Positions 27,101 through 35,616 of a DNA stretch of 46,418 bases are shown here, one piece after another. Position 1 is the first letter of the stretch. Each line of letters begins with the position of its first letter. This DNA is from JAGNLA01 sp964639885 (GTDB lineage: Bacteria; Caldisericota; Caldisericia; JAAYUI01): positions 1 through 46,418 of the forward strand of contig CAZXEH010000017.1 in NCBI GenBank assembly GCA_964639885.1, given 5' to 3'. A program made the translations under genes and the position numbers. The notes under the pieces are model-generated. The model did not search any database, was not told the DNA's origin, and saw nothing but the letters and a program-made list of their open reading frames with translations.

Positions 27101-30100
27101 CACAAGAGGCATCTCTGCCAAAGGTTCAGCCACACTCAAGTTCAACTCCTACGACAAAACAACAGGCATCGCAGGATTTGAAGAGCCGACCGGCAACATG
27201 AGGCTCATCATCGCTGACCCCGAATCAGTGAAAAACGCAAAACCAGGCGACATCTTAACCATGAAGATAACAGTCTGGGACACCGGTTTTGGCCCAAGGG
27301 CGGAGATCGGCACCGAGGTTGTCCAGTCACCGGCCGATTCATTTGCGACACAGACGGCTGTGGGCGTGATCTTTGGAATCGATCCGGTCGATGAGATGAT
27401 CCTCATCCACACACACAATGGCAATAACTGCGCTGTCAAACCGGCAGACACTTCGGTTTTGAAATCAGTCAGGATAGGCGACTGCGTCATCGCAACCGGC
27501 AAAACGGACAAGGCGCTCTCAATCATAACTGGCGCAAAACTCGACGTTTCCGACTGTGCCGGCGGTGAAATCGGCAGAAGCTTCACAGGCGTCATTACAG
27601 GCATTGAAGCCACAAGATCAGTCGTACAGGTAAGCGCTGATTCAGGCGGAACCTATGAGGTTTACACCGAAGCCGTCTCCCAGCTCACTGGATTGTCTCT
27701 CGGTGATTGCGTTGCAATCTCAGGCATCGTGCTTGGAAAATCAAAACCATTCCAGATCCTTGGAAAGCTCATCCAGAGGATCGAGTGCAAAAATCCGTCG
27801 AACCAGCCGGTCTCTGTCGAGGGAACCGTCGTCGAATACACGGAAACCACAAAACAGCTGAAGTTTGAAAGCCAGTTCGGTGGCACCTGGACAGCGTTCG
27901 TCGAGATGGCTGACATGCCACAGGTCGACAAGGGCACATCGGTTAGGGTTTCTGGCAGAATGCAGGCCAGAACATTCACCATGTCCAAGGCTCACGTCGC
28001 AAGGATTGAGCTTCCTCCTGCCAGATGGTCGGTTTCAGGCAAGGTCACCGAAAAACTGGACAAGGCATTCAAACTCACCGATACCTCAGGAAGAGCCTGG
28101 ATTCTTCACAGCCAGAGCATTCCTGAGCCAGACACCCAGATCATGGCGGTTGGAATCGTTCCAACATTTGGAATGGCTGAACTTGTTGACGTCCAGTGGC
28201 TTCCGACAGAAGGCTGGACAGAACCGAAAAGTTCATTCTCAGGCGTTGTTTTCGGCGTATCATGCGGAAATGACAACCTGCTCATCAGGGGAAAATTCGG
28301 CCAGATGACATCGTTGAGGCTCCCGCACACCTCTTTCTGCGGCTTCTTCGGCGTCGGCGAGTGTGTGGCAGGATCGGGCAGACTTCAGGGAGCCATGCCG
28401 GGACTTGCAAAAGTCACCGACGTTACGGGCAACCAGAGCGTTTGCTTCGACGCAGCCATCGTTGGTCGCATCATCGCAAGGTCAACAACGGACAAGAGCG
28501 CCATCATGCAAACCCTTGAAGGCCAGTTCATCAGGATAAGCTACGACACAGAAATCGTCGCAAGCAAACTGGTTGTCGGCGACAGCGCAAAAATCACCGG
28601 TCGTTTCATCCCAAGCCAGCCTGATACCCTCAAGGTGGAGACCCTTCAGAAAATTGGCGGTCTGATCCCCTACGAGACGAGCGGAAGAATCGTCCAGACA
28701 GCCAAAAACTCAATCACAATAGCTGAAAATTCAGGCAGGTTGCTGGTTGTCGGGCTTCCTGAAGGCTACACCGAAGGAAACGGCCTCCAGACAAGATATG
28801 TCAGTGTAAAAGGTCAGTTTGATGGCGGAATGTTCAGGGCTACAAACGTTATTGTTTCAAAAAATCCTGAAATGGCCATCGAAATTGAAGGAAAAATAAT
28901 GAAGACCTTTGACCACACAGCCCTCATCAAGGATTTCCAAGGCGGTTTGTGGCAGGTTGAAATCGTTGCCCACCAGGAGTACAGGGAAGGCGACGATGTG
29001 TTTGTAGCAGGCTGGTCTGACTCTGCAGGCTGGTGGAAGATCAGGGGTGCAGCAATATTTGCAACCTCTGGTGAAAAACCGTCGACAAGCGCAATGCTCT
29101 GGGGCAACATCACCGAGAAAAACTGCGATGAAAACAGCGTCACATTCAAAGCTGACGACGGCTCCTCATTTACAGTCTTTGCAAGCGACAAAGGCACATG
29201 CGACCTGCTCACCGCTGGCGAAAGGGTGCAGGTTTCAGGCATCATCCAGCCGGACATGAAAAACACCTTCAACGGCGCAAGGATTTCAAGACCAGGGCTT
29301 GTTGGTGACAAGAAGGTGGTCGTTGGCGTTATTGTAGAAATATCGTGCACTTCAAGAGTCGCCAAGGTCAGGGAAAACACGCGTGACGGCATTCCAGGCT
29401 CGCTTTGGACAATCAGGCTTGAAAAATCGGTTGACTGTGAAAGCCTGAAGGCAGGCGACGCAGTAAAGGTCACCGGTGATCTGGTTCTCACACAGCAGCT
29501 CACGCTTGCTGATGCAACCATAGAAAAGCAGCCGGCAACGGTTGAAGATGTAACCATCACAGGTATGATCAACACCCTCGACTGCGACAACAACCTTCTC
29601 ATCATCCAGTCGGAAGGCAAACTCTTCAGAATTCACCTTACCAGCTACGCCGACTGCTTCAACAGGATGACAACCGGCGACACGGTCAAGATTACCGGAA
29701 AGCGTGATCCAAGCAGGCGCCAGATCATAAATGATGCAGTTCTTGAAAAGGTTCCGGATGAAACACCATATCAGGTTATCAAGGCAAAAGTAATCAACAC
29801 AGCTTGCAAGAACATGAGGGTTCTGGTGCTTGATGGCAAGGAATTCTGGACCGTCAACTTCCAGGATGGCGAACCGTGTGAAAAGGTGGCTGACGGAATG
29901 ACCCTGACCTTCAAGGGCATGAGGGATGTTTCAAGCACCCACCTGATGCTCAAGGCCGTAATTCTGGACAGGCTTCTCCCAAGGGTCGCCGTCGGAACAG
30001 TCGATGAAATCTACTGTGACACGGGAACGCTCACAATCGTCGAGGACAGCGGCGGAACCAGAACAGTTCACGTTGAACCCGCAGTTGTCCAGTGCATTGA

Positions 30101-30947
30101 TGCAAAGCTGTCAAAAGGCGACAGGGTTCAGGTCAGGGGGTTCCAGGACATCCTGTTCCCTGCTTCCGACATGTTCTTTGCCACCCTTGAACCGCTGGAC
30201 AAGGAAATGGGCATGGTCTCGATGGACTTCACAGCCGAACTGCTCGATCTCTCGGACTGCAAAAGTCAGGGAATAGTCCACGTTAGATCAGGACATGTCA
30301 CCTGGAGGGTCCAACTTCCGGATGGCACCGACTGTCAGACACTCAAGGTTGGCAAATGGTACAAGATCCAGGGTGGAAGGCAGTCATTCGTTGACAAGAC
30401 AATGATTGCAAGGAGTTTCGAAGAAACAAGACCGCTCCTCATCGGCTTTGTAAATGAAGCAAACTACTCAATCCCGGAGCTTGAAATAAAGGAACTCATC
30501 AAGGCCTACAGATGGAAGGTTCAGCTTGCGGACAAGAGCAAGACCAGGGAATGGAAAAAAGGACAATATGTGGTTGTGACAGGTGATATCGGAGGCGACA
30601 TGCAACTGAAAAACGCTTCGCTGGTTGGCATGATCCTGATCAAAGGCAAGATAACCATGATCGATCCAGCATCCCAAAGCATTGAGGTTGAAGGCGATGA
30701 CCTGCTCAAGTACAAGGTCTACACCAAAACCGACTGGATTGATCTAACCCAGTTTGCTGTCGGCAACACCATCACAATCGTTGGAATCCCTGAATCCGAA
30801 GAGCTTTCAAAAACCAAACAAAACGTGATCAGAGAATGTTTCATCGAAGAGTCAAGCGGACTTCCTCCACCACCGACATCAATTGACCCAGTCGTCACAG
30901 GATGTTTCAGACCTTTCATCGATATGATCGAACCAAAGCTGCGATAA
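24168..30947 (+). CDS. giant secreted stalk-domain protein with about 27 beta repeats
   Basis: A 2259-residue exported protein. Residues 1-24 are a signal peptide (MKKLTFVLSAILILTQ, then ALPSRA). Residues of about 30-100 resemble a fibronectin-like domain, and about 105-245 form two copper-amine-oxidase-N-like stalk units (KTYLVIRYVAEPLGG, RTYVPLRFPVESLGRG). From about 248 to 2225 I count some 27 repeats of 65-80 residues built as G-x-I, then x-IDC, a TI-strand, LP-x-DC, GDCV and a closing VxC strand, the look of DUF5666-like OB barrels. The first ten repeats are Cys-rich and the later ones largely lose the cysteines. A surface fibre or scaffold is inferred. It overlaps the HAD gene by four bases and ends at a strong terminator. 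Confidence 0.85.
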   Translation: MKKLTFVLSAILILTQMALPSRAQSAKAEGSSKAVTITWEGTGGAWHQIRRVSPISEMLSPKPFAGISWIDTNPGQGLNTYEIEALDSNLNHITTTQASAQTNTGKPTLLMPCSTVLSFAVGSKTFLQDGKKAEMSAAPMLKDGKTYLVIRYVAEPLGGTIGFEKATGKVTVNALGHTVEMWLGKSTAKVDGVEKPIDAKNPKVAPFVVGGRTYVPLRFPVESLGRGTIDWIASSKTAILTFPLGCADNFEGEIKEIGSTTFTISDGSTDMELPITANTNPVKGSCAIASYEKVDGKNFSGNLLIVPCTECEGDIFSGTVVSSKDSLVIKDIYGNTRTFKKGSVSFSPVEGSCVTGCAIGDTISSLRYSQCPTQVFEGKILTTCKDGIFSLATEGVSYQVKVPSNFDCSKIIVGSCATIEGTIDANSPNTINATKISIVPCVTGKEYTVYAQLACTGRTVAVADIDGNSYTLTLPNGVPCDIQGGTCLKVFATVDGSSMVATKLQTIQPPKDSAFWFKAFVSFENPLVVAVPGGRSYSLSLPPYFKVNLTKLTGLEIWGRIKDDTINAVRVVVVSNMGRSVTGRIIDLMCETGMAIVKTGQTKTGVKLPADFDCKTLAIGDCIKATGILDGETILGAVIEKVECQSGCTGKTIKGTVVGVDCQNLTIRIRTEEGNYYNIIISPQINCSSYYKGVCVSVCGEIDGDRIIADTINLTDCPRNVCDGKIAEGIIQSVDCTQNSVTIATKDGLKIFRVPETTDCSRLSPGQCAEICFNGDVSNYMIVQNCSVLGSSIEGTIVKDGTIELSDGSQLKLKTEVKTNIGDCVIAIGQMSEMETDTFIAKIVAIVPCAGSSGFAGKIEAIDCVGKKIAVSTATGVKEAMLPEGFDCSSINAGDCVFVKITNGKTSVNKINCPDYERVQSAIFITSTSQDFFSGVDLASLTMVKVTGSYSVSRGSTVITNGHRLDATTMDGAYVEPITRGISAKGSATLKFNSYDKTTGIAGFEEPTGNMRLIIADPESVKNAKPGDILTMKITVWDTGFGPRAEIGTEVVQSPADSFATQTAVGVIFGIDPVDEMILIHTHNGNNCAVKPADTSVLKSVRIGDCVIATGKTDKALSIITGAKLDVSDCAGGEIGRSFTGVITGIEATRSVVQVSADSGGTYEVYTEAVSQLTGLSLGDCVAISGIVLGKSKPFQILGKLIQRIECKNPSNQPVSVEGTVVEYTETTKQLKFESQFGGTWTAFVEMADMPQVDKGTSVRVSGRMQARTFTMSKAHVARIELPPARWSVSGKVTEKLDKAFKLTDTSGRAWILHSQSIPEPDTQIMAVGIVPTFGMAELVDVQWLPTEGWTEPKSSFSGVVFGVSCGNDNLLIRGKFGQMTSLRLPHTSFCGFFGVGECVAGSGRLQGAMPGLAKVTDVTGNQSVCFDAAIVGRIIARSTTDKSAIMQTLEGQFIRISYDTEIVASKLVVGDSAKITGRFIPSQPDTLKVETLQKIGGLIPYETSGRIVQTAKNSITIAENSGRLLVVGLPEGYTEGNGLQTRYVSVKGQFDGGMFRATNVIVSKNPEMAIEIEGKIMKTFDHTALIKDFQGGLWQVEIVAHQEYREGDDVFVAGWSDSAGWWKIRGAAIFATSGEKPSTSAMLWGNITEKNCDENSVTFKADDGSSFTVFASDKGTCDLLTAGERVQVSGIIQPDMKNTFNGARISRPGLVGDKKVVVGVIVEISCTSRVAKVRENTRDGIPGSLWTIRLEKSVDCESLKAGDAVKVTGDLVLTQQLTLADATIEKQPATVEDVTITGMINTLDCDNNLLIIQSEGKLFRIHLTSYADCFNRMTTGDTVKITGKRDPSRRQIINDAVLEKVPDETPYQVIKAKVINTACKNMRVLVLDGKEFWTVNFQDGEPCEKVADGMTLTFKGMRDVSSTHLMLKAVILDRLLPRVAVGTVDEIYCDTGTLTIVEDSGGTRTVHVEPAVVQCIDAKLSKGDRVQVRGFQDILFPASDMFFATLEPLDKEMGMVSMDFTAELLDLSDCKSQGIVHVRSGHVTWRVQLPDGTDCQTLKVGKWYKIQGGRQSFVDKTMIARSFEETRPLLIGFVNEANYSIPELEIKELIKAYRWKVQLADKSKTREWKKGQYVVVTGDIGGDMQLKNASLVGMILIKGKITMIDPASQSIEVEGDDLLKYKVYTKTDWIDLTQFAVGNTITIVGIPESEELSKTKQNVIRECFIEESSGLPPPPTSIDPVVTGCFRPFIDMIEPKLR

Positions 30948-30958
30948 CTTTGTAAATG

Positions 30959-30991
30959 AAAAAAACGGCCTCCGAAAGAGGCCGTTTTTTA
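30959..30991. terminator. bidirectional intrinsic terminator
   Basis: ACGGCCTC (30965-30972) pairs with GAGGCCGT (30978-30985) around CGAAA, flanked by A and T runs. It ends the giant-protein gene and can also serve the convergent ispH gene. Confidence 0.9.
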
Positions 30992-31002
30992 TTTGGTCAG
31001 AC

Positions 31003-31839
31003 CTATATCGATTGGATCACTTCGACCACGGCTTCAAAATCCTCGACAGGAGTTGAGGCTCCTGAAATGATACCGACCGGATGATCTTTAGCCGCCTGTA
31101 TCAGTTTCTTGCTGAACTCGGTGTCAACCTCTATGACTGACTCAATCCAGAAGGCGTTTGGATTGATTTTTCTGGCAAGCTCAAAAAGCCTTCTCGTGTT
31201 GGCCGATGTTTTTCCGCCAACCACCACAACCGCTCCAGCTTCCTTAGCAAGCTCCACAACCTGCTCCTGCCTTTCCTTTGTCGATGGGCAGATGGTGTCA
31301 GCAAGCCAGAAATCACGGCAGTGTTTTTTCAGCTCTGTGGCAACTTCCTCAAGGGCTTCGTGGGTCTGTGTGGTTTGGGACACAAGGGCGATTTTTTCGA
31401 AGATACCTATGTCACAAGCTTCATTTGCTCCAGATACAACTGTTGGGTTTGACAGAAAGCTCGTTACCGAGAGGATTTCAGGATGAGTGGCGTCACCAAG
31501 GATGATGACTTTCCAACCGTCATTTTCAAGGGTTTGTGCGGTTTTCTGAAGCCTGACGACATACGGACAGGTGGTGTCAACAATTGTTTTGCCGGCAAGC
31601 TTCCTGTGAATTTCACTAGTGGCACCGTGGGCTGTTATTGCCAATACTGCATTTGACGGGGCGGAATCCGGTGAAGAAACAGTGAAAATGCCTTCTTTTT
31701 CTAGGCTTTCGATGACGCCTGGGTTATGCACCAGCTGGCCGATAACTGCAACAGGCTTTGTTTGCTGTCTGACCATTTCGATGGCGCGCTTCACCCCGAA
31801 ACAGAAACCCTGGGGTGACTTTGGGAGAAGAACCGTCAT
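31003..31839 (-). CDS. ispH: 4-hydroxy-3-methylbut-2-enyl diphosphate reductase
   Basis: IspH (LytB) carries out the last step of the MEP pathway, reducing HMBPP to isopentenyl and dimethylallyl diphosphates with a 4Fe-4S cluster. The 278-residue protein has the three cluster cysteines Cys13 (PQGFCFGVKRA), Cys91 (VDTTCPYVV) and Cys184 (ADTICPSTKERQ). Substrate-contact motifs are QLVHNP (35-40), ITAHGA (68-73) and DATHPE (116-121). Length is slightly below the usual 290-320. The start overlaps the prenyl synthase stop by four bases, so precursor formation and chain elongation are co-expressed. Presence of IspH indicates isoprenoids come from the MEP route. Confidence 0.96.
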   Translation of the reverse strand: MTVLLPKSPQGFCFGVKRAIEMVRQQTKPVAVIGQLVHNPGVIESLEKEGIFTVSSPDSAPSNAVLAITAHGATSEIHRKLAGKTIVDTTCPYVVRLQKTAQTLENDGWKVIILGDATHPEILSVTSFLSNPTVVSGANEACDIGIFEKIALVSQTTQTHEALEEVATELKKHCRDFWLADTICPSTKERQEQVVELAKEAGAVVVVGGKTSANTRRLFELARKINPNAFWIESVIEVDTEFSKKLIQAAKDHPVGIISGASTPVEDFEAVVEVIQSI

Positions 31840-32876
31840 GCGTCGCGCTTTGACATGCCCTCGACGACCTGTACAAGCTTCTCCTTGAGCTCACCGTTTA
31901 TTCCGATGCGGTCAAGCTGGGTCAGGGCGTTTGAAGTGTAGGCTCTCACCTGCTGTTCGGCGTATTCTTTTGAGCCGGCGGTTTCCAGACACGAGAGGAT
32001 TCTTTCCACTTCGCCGTCTTCGATGGGTTTTGAGTAAGCGTCGAGTATAAACTTTTTTGTCGATCTGGAGCCATTTTCCAGAGCGTGGATGATCGGGAAT
32101 GTTTTCTTGTGGCGCCTCAGGTCAGAGCCAACCGGCTTGCCGGTTTTCTTTGGGTCGCCCCAGAGACCGAGGATGTCATCCTGAATCTGGAAGGCAAGAC
32201 CTGCCGAAGAACCGATGTCTCTCATGGCTTGTCCGAGTTTCCTGAACTCTTCCTTCGGGTGGATGTAGAAGCTCTGGGCAAAGGACTGGCCAAGCAGAGT
32301 CCCTGTTTTGTTCTGTGCCATCAGGATGTAGTTGGCTGTAAAGACCTCTTCCTGGCGTTCAAAGTGAAGATCCCAGTACTGGCCTTCAAAAACCTTCTGA
32401 AGCAGTCGGTTCCAGTCGTCTAGCCATTTGGTAGATTCGGAGTTTTTCAGGTGGGTTGTGGCTTCCCTCATGGCTTCAATCGAAAGCGACTGCATTATCA
32501 GTGCTGCGTTCAAAGCCTGCGAGACATCAACCAGTTTCCACAATGTCGGTCTGCCACGCCTTACCGTGTCGCCGTCCTGAATGTCGTCCACGATGAGCGT
32601 GAAGTTATGGAACAACTCAAGTGACATGGCAGCCTGAAGTGCCTGTTCGCCTGAATCGGTGTATTTCGCACAAAGGAGAGGAACGGCCGATCTCAGTCGT
32701 TTTCCAGCTTTTGGAGTTTTGACCGGCTCAAAGTTTTCATCGAACAATCCAAGCTGATACCCAACATAACGGTAGAGTTTTTCTGGTTCTCTGCCTTCAA
32801 GCAGAGAGAAAAGTCCGTCGTTGACCTGCTTGACAAATGGCTTGAAAAGTGTCGTTAGATCGTTGGTTTTTGTCAT
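31836..32876 (-). CDS. polyprenyl (geranylgeranyl/farnesyl-type) diphosphate synthase
   Basis: A 346-residue all-helical trans-prenyltransferase that condenses isopentenyl diphosphate with allylic diphosphates. The first aspartate-rich motif is DDIQD at 97-101 with RRGRPTLW downstream. The second is DDILG at 233-237 in FQIQDDILGLWGDP, followed by the K-x-GSD lysine region (KPVGSDLRRHKKT). KRLRS near 59-63 binds isopentenyl diphosphate. Chain length cannot be set with confidence. The gene follows a TTGCGA-17-TAGAAT promoter and overlaps ispH. It probably feeds undecaprenyl carrier or quinone and membrane lipid synthesis. Confidence 0.92.
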   Translation of the reverse strand: MTKTNDLTTLFKPFVKQVNDGLFSLLEGREPEKLYRYVGYQLGLFDENFEPVKTPKAGKRLRSAVPLLCAKYTDSGEQALQAAMSLELFHNFTLIVDDIQDGDTVRRGRPTLWKLVDVSQALNAALIMQSLSIEAMREATTHLKNSESTKWLDDWNRLLQKVFEGQYWDLHFERQEEVFTANYILMAQNKTGTLLGQSFAQSFYIHPKEEFRKLGQAMRDIGSSAGLAFQIQDDILGLWGDPKKTGKPVGSDLRRHKKTFPIIHALENGSRSTKKFILDAYSKPIEDGEVERILSCLETAGSKEYAEQQVRAYTSNALTQLDRIGINGELKEKLVQVVEGMSKRDA

Positions 32877-32907
32877 AACCTGTTCTTGTTTTGTTTAACT
32901 GGCAAAA

Positions 32908-32936
32908 ATTCTAGCCATCTTAACCGGCTTTCGCAA
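32908..32936 (-). promoter_or_regulatory. promoter of the prenyl synthase-ispH operon
   Basis: On the minus strand TTGCGA (32936-32931) and TAGAAT (32913-32908) are separated by 17 bases. The leader to ATG 32876 is about 25 bases with only a weak AGG ribosome site. Confidence 0.55.
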
Positions 32937-32942
32937 GGAGGT

Positions 32943-33359
32943 TTAGATGTTGACTGACGCCAACCGCTCTCCTTCATCATTTTCGACGGAGAGTTCGATT
33001 ATTTCGACATCAGTTTTTATGGAATCCGGCAAACCCAGCTCCGGTTTTGCCCATAGTTCCATTCTACCCTTGAAAAATGCAGTTTTGTCTGGTTTGAAAG
33101 GGTTCTTGAGGCTGCCACAGGGGAGCTTAACCAGAACGGCAGCTTTGAAGGGCTGTGAAACCACAAGCACTGCTATTTCTCCGTCAAGCCAGGTTTTTTC
33201 AATTGTTGCCACCAGCCTTTGACCGTCATATTCCGGTGCCTGTTCTGATGAGCCGGTGTCGCCCAGTTTGCAGATGTAAACCAGGTAAAGGCTGGCTTTG
33301 CCAACGCTGAAACAGTCGCCTGCAAAGAAGTTCTGGTAAGAAGGGATGTATGCTTCCAT
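32943..33359 (-). CDS. small protein of unknown function
   Basis: A 138-residue protein I do not recognise. It is predicted to be beta-rich and soluble, with strands such as ASLYLVYICKLG, RLVATIEKTW, IAVLVVSQPFKAAVLVKLP and TDVEIIELSVEN. It has no signal peptide and no membrane segment. It lies between the prenyl-synthase promoter and priA, divergent from priA with 61 bases between starts. Codon use and composition look like real coding sequence, unlike the Ser-rich opposite-strand frame. ATG 33359 lacks a Shine-Dalgarno; a TAGAGT box ends six bases before it, which may be another leaderless start. Confidence 0.6.
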   Translation of the reverse strand: MEAYIPSYQNFFAGDCFSVGKASLYLVYICKLGDTGSSEQAPEYDGQRLVATIEKTWLDGEIAVLVVSQPFKAAVLVKLPCGSLKNPFKPDKTAFFKGRMELWAKPELGLPDSIKTDVEIIELSVENDEGERLASVNI

Positions 33360-33385
33360 GCACAGACTCTACCACCGATTCCAGC

Positions 33386-33413
33386 TTGAAAAAAGGCTTT
33401 CCGGCCTTAACAT
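33386..33413 (+). promoter_or_regulatory. priA promoter, probably leaderless
   Basis: TTGAAA (33386-33391) and TAACAT (33408-33413) are 16 bases apart, and seven bases separate the -10 box from ATG 33421. No Shine-Dalgarno precedes that ATG. Confidence 0.5.
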
Positions 33414-33420
33414 CTCATAC

Positions 33421-35616
33421 ATGGATTGCTGCCAGGTGCTCACAGGCAACGCCTCGATGGGCGAACTAACTTACAGGATTCCGGTGATGCTGCGGGATGA
33501 AATGGCTGTCGGCCAGACGGTCATTGTTCCACTTGGAACAAGGCTTGTTGAAGGTCTGGTCACCGGTTTTGACGAACCACCCGAGGGCATCGAACTCAAA
33601 GAGATCATCTCCATTGCTTCAAAAATTCCGGTTTTTGACGAAGAAGGACTGGACACATCACTGATAGCAGACGGGCTTGCGTTTGCATCTCCAGGTAGCC
33701 ACCTGCTTAAAAACCTTTGGAAACCGCCAATTGTAAAGGTTGAACGAAAGGTTGTCATCACAGGCAACATTGCCAGCCTCAAACCGAGCGAAGAGAGTCT
33801 GTTCGGTCTGATCATGGATCTTGGAGAGGATGCCACACTTGGCAAGATAAACACAAGGTTTGGCAAGGGCAGAGCCACTTATGCACTCAGGGGGCTGGTG
33901 GAAAAAGGTGTTGTCAGGATTTCAGACGAGGTGGTGTCTGCAACGCAAAAGGAACGTTGGCACTTCGAACTTGCCTCAGACGAACTCAGAAAGATTGCAG
34001 ACATCCCAAAAACAATCGACACTGTAGCAGGTCTTGCCAGACTTCTCGGAGTTACGCCTGCAAAAATCAACCGATACATCAAAGATGGAGCCATCATAAA
34101 GGTTCCTGACCCAAAGCCGATAAAACCTGACAAAAAGGAACCGCCAGGCTTCAAAGTCACTCACCATGAAGGTCTTAGGCCATTGGAGCGAATTGAACTT
34201 TACGCTGGCTGGGGGAAGGAAATCCTTTCACAGGGCAGATCGATGGTGATCCTTGCGCCAACCGTTTCAGCAGTCGAGTGGATTTACGAGAGCCTATCCC
34301 AAAAAATCCCTTGTCTTGCCTGTACCGGTTCAATCAACGAGAGCCAGTCGCAGGATTTGAGAGATGTGCTTGAGGCTGGAGCAAACGCAGTGGTTGTTGG
34401 CCTTTCAAGCACTCTTTTCCTTCCTCTGACTAACATTTCAAAGATCGTCACCGATGAGCCTTTGTCACCACTGTTTGATGCCGACACACCGTTTGAGCTG
34501 AAGCCGACAAGGCTTGCAAGGATCAGGGCTGAAAGGTCAAACTGCGAACTGGTTTTCTGTGGAACGCCGTTCTCGCTTGAAAACGTCATGGCGGGTGAAA
34601 AACCGTCGCCAATGCTTTCAAAAATCGAGATCATCAACATGGCCTTTGAAGTCGGGGCATCCGAGCAAATCCTCGTTTCTGAAGGACTTGTCAAGGCTGT
34701 AAATGATGAGGCAAAGGCTGGAAGGCCAACGGTCATTCTTCTCAACCGCAAGGGTTTCAGCAACTTTGTCTACTGCGACGATTGCGGTGAAGTGCTCAAA
34801 TGCCCCAAATGCCAGATTCCCCTCACCTACCATTCGATAAACAATACGGTTTCATGCAGGTTTTGTGGCTTCAAGGGGATTGCCCCTGAAACCTGCCCTT
34901 CATGCGGTTCAATCTTCATCAGGTTCAAAGCAGGCGGAACCGAACGACTCAGGATCGAGCTTGAAAAAAGGCTTGGTGCCGGAAGGGTTCTCTTTGCTGA
35001 AGGCGGTGAGAAGGAGTCCTTCAAAAACCTGAGGGATTTTGGCAAACCCGGCGATGTGCTGGTTTCAACAACCATGATGCTCGACCGCGCAAACCTTGAA
35101 AACGTGAAGCTGATTGCTGTTGCAAGCCTTGACGGTTTGCTCTCGATGCCAGTGTTTTCCTCAACCCACAAGGCCTACAGTCTTATATCGATTCTTGCAG
35201 GCAGGCTGCCTCAAGACGGAAAACTGCTCATACAGACTTACATGAGCCACCATCCCTTGTTTGAAGCCATCCACGAGGGCAACATGGCGCACCTGCTTGA
35301 CGATGAGCTTGAAGGCAGGCGAGACACGAATTATCCGCCATATTCCCAGCTCCTCTGGTGGCATGTACTTGGCAAGGAGGAGGGCAAGTCTGGTAAGGAC
35401 GCACAAAGGACGGCACTGAAGCTGCGAAACCTTCTTGGAAGCGAATCGGTTACAGGCCCCAACGCCGGATATTTCCATCGGTTGAAAGGCGGATACCGTT
35501 GGGATATACTGATCAAGATGAAAGACCTTGGCGACCAGCTGAAAAGCCTGAGGGCTCTGTTTGAAGACCTCACGTCGCAGGGAGTAAAGATAGAGGTGAC
35601 AAACCCAAACCCATGA
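33421..35616 (+). CDS. priA: PriA-like primosomal protein without helicase motifs
   Basis: A 731-residue PriA homologue by overall layout: an N-terminal DNA-binding domain (YRIPVMLRDEMAVGQTVIVPLGTR), a central region, a zinc-binding insert and a C-terminal domain. The zinc ligands are Cys452, 455, 461, 464, 479, 482, 492 and 495, spaced as in PriA. The ATPase motifs are not kept. The GVTGSGKT Walker A site is replaced near residue 260 by ELYAGWGKEIL, the DEEH box by TDEPLSP, and the QVAGRAGR arginine-finger motif by ILAGRLPQ. Actinobacterial PriA proteins show a similar loss. It may still bind forked DNA and recruit the replication restart machinery. ATG 33421 is chosen from homology and the promoter. 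It overlaps def by four bases. Confidence 0.88.
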   Translation: MDCCQVLTGNASMGELTYRIPVMLRDEMAVGQTVIVPLGTRLVEGLVTGFDEPPEGIELKEIISIASKIPVFDEEGLDTSLIADGLAFASPGSHLLKNLWKPPIVKVERKVVITGNIASLKPSEESLFGLIMDLGEDATLGKINTRFGKGRATYALRGLVEKGVVRISDEVVSATQKERWHFELASDELRKIADIPKTIDTVAGLARLLGVTPAKINRYIKDGAIIKVPDPKPIKPDKKEPPGFKVTHHEGLRPLERIELYAGWGKEILSQGRSMVILAPTVSAVEWIYESLSQKIPCLACTGSINESQSQDLRDVLEAGANAVVVGLSSTLFLPLTNISKIVTDEPLSPLFDADTPFELKPTRLARIRAERSNCELVFCGTPFSLENVMAGEKPSPMLSKIEIINMAFEVGASEQILVSEGLVKAVNDEAKAGRPTVILLNRKGFSNFVYCDDCGEVLKCPKCQIPLTYHSINNTVSCRFCGFKGIAPETCPSCGSIFIRFKAGGTERLRIELEKRLGAGRVLFAEGGEKESFKNLRDFGKPGDVLVSTTMMLDRANLENVKLIAVASLDGLLSMPVFSSTHKAYSLISILAGRLPQDGKLLIQTYMSHHPLFEAIHEGNMAHLLDDELEGRRDTNYPPYSQLLWWHVLGKEEGKSGKDAQRTALKLRNLLGSESVTGPNAGYFHRLKGGYRWDILIKMKDLGDQLKSLRALFEDLTSQGVKIEVTNPNP

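Noticed and set aside
32947..33222. Plus-strand frame of 91 codons preceded by a perfect AAGGAGG
   Set aside because: The protein is Ser-rich and low in structure, typical of an antisense shadow of the 138-residue minus-strand gene; the AAGGAGG appears to be chance.
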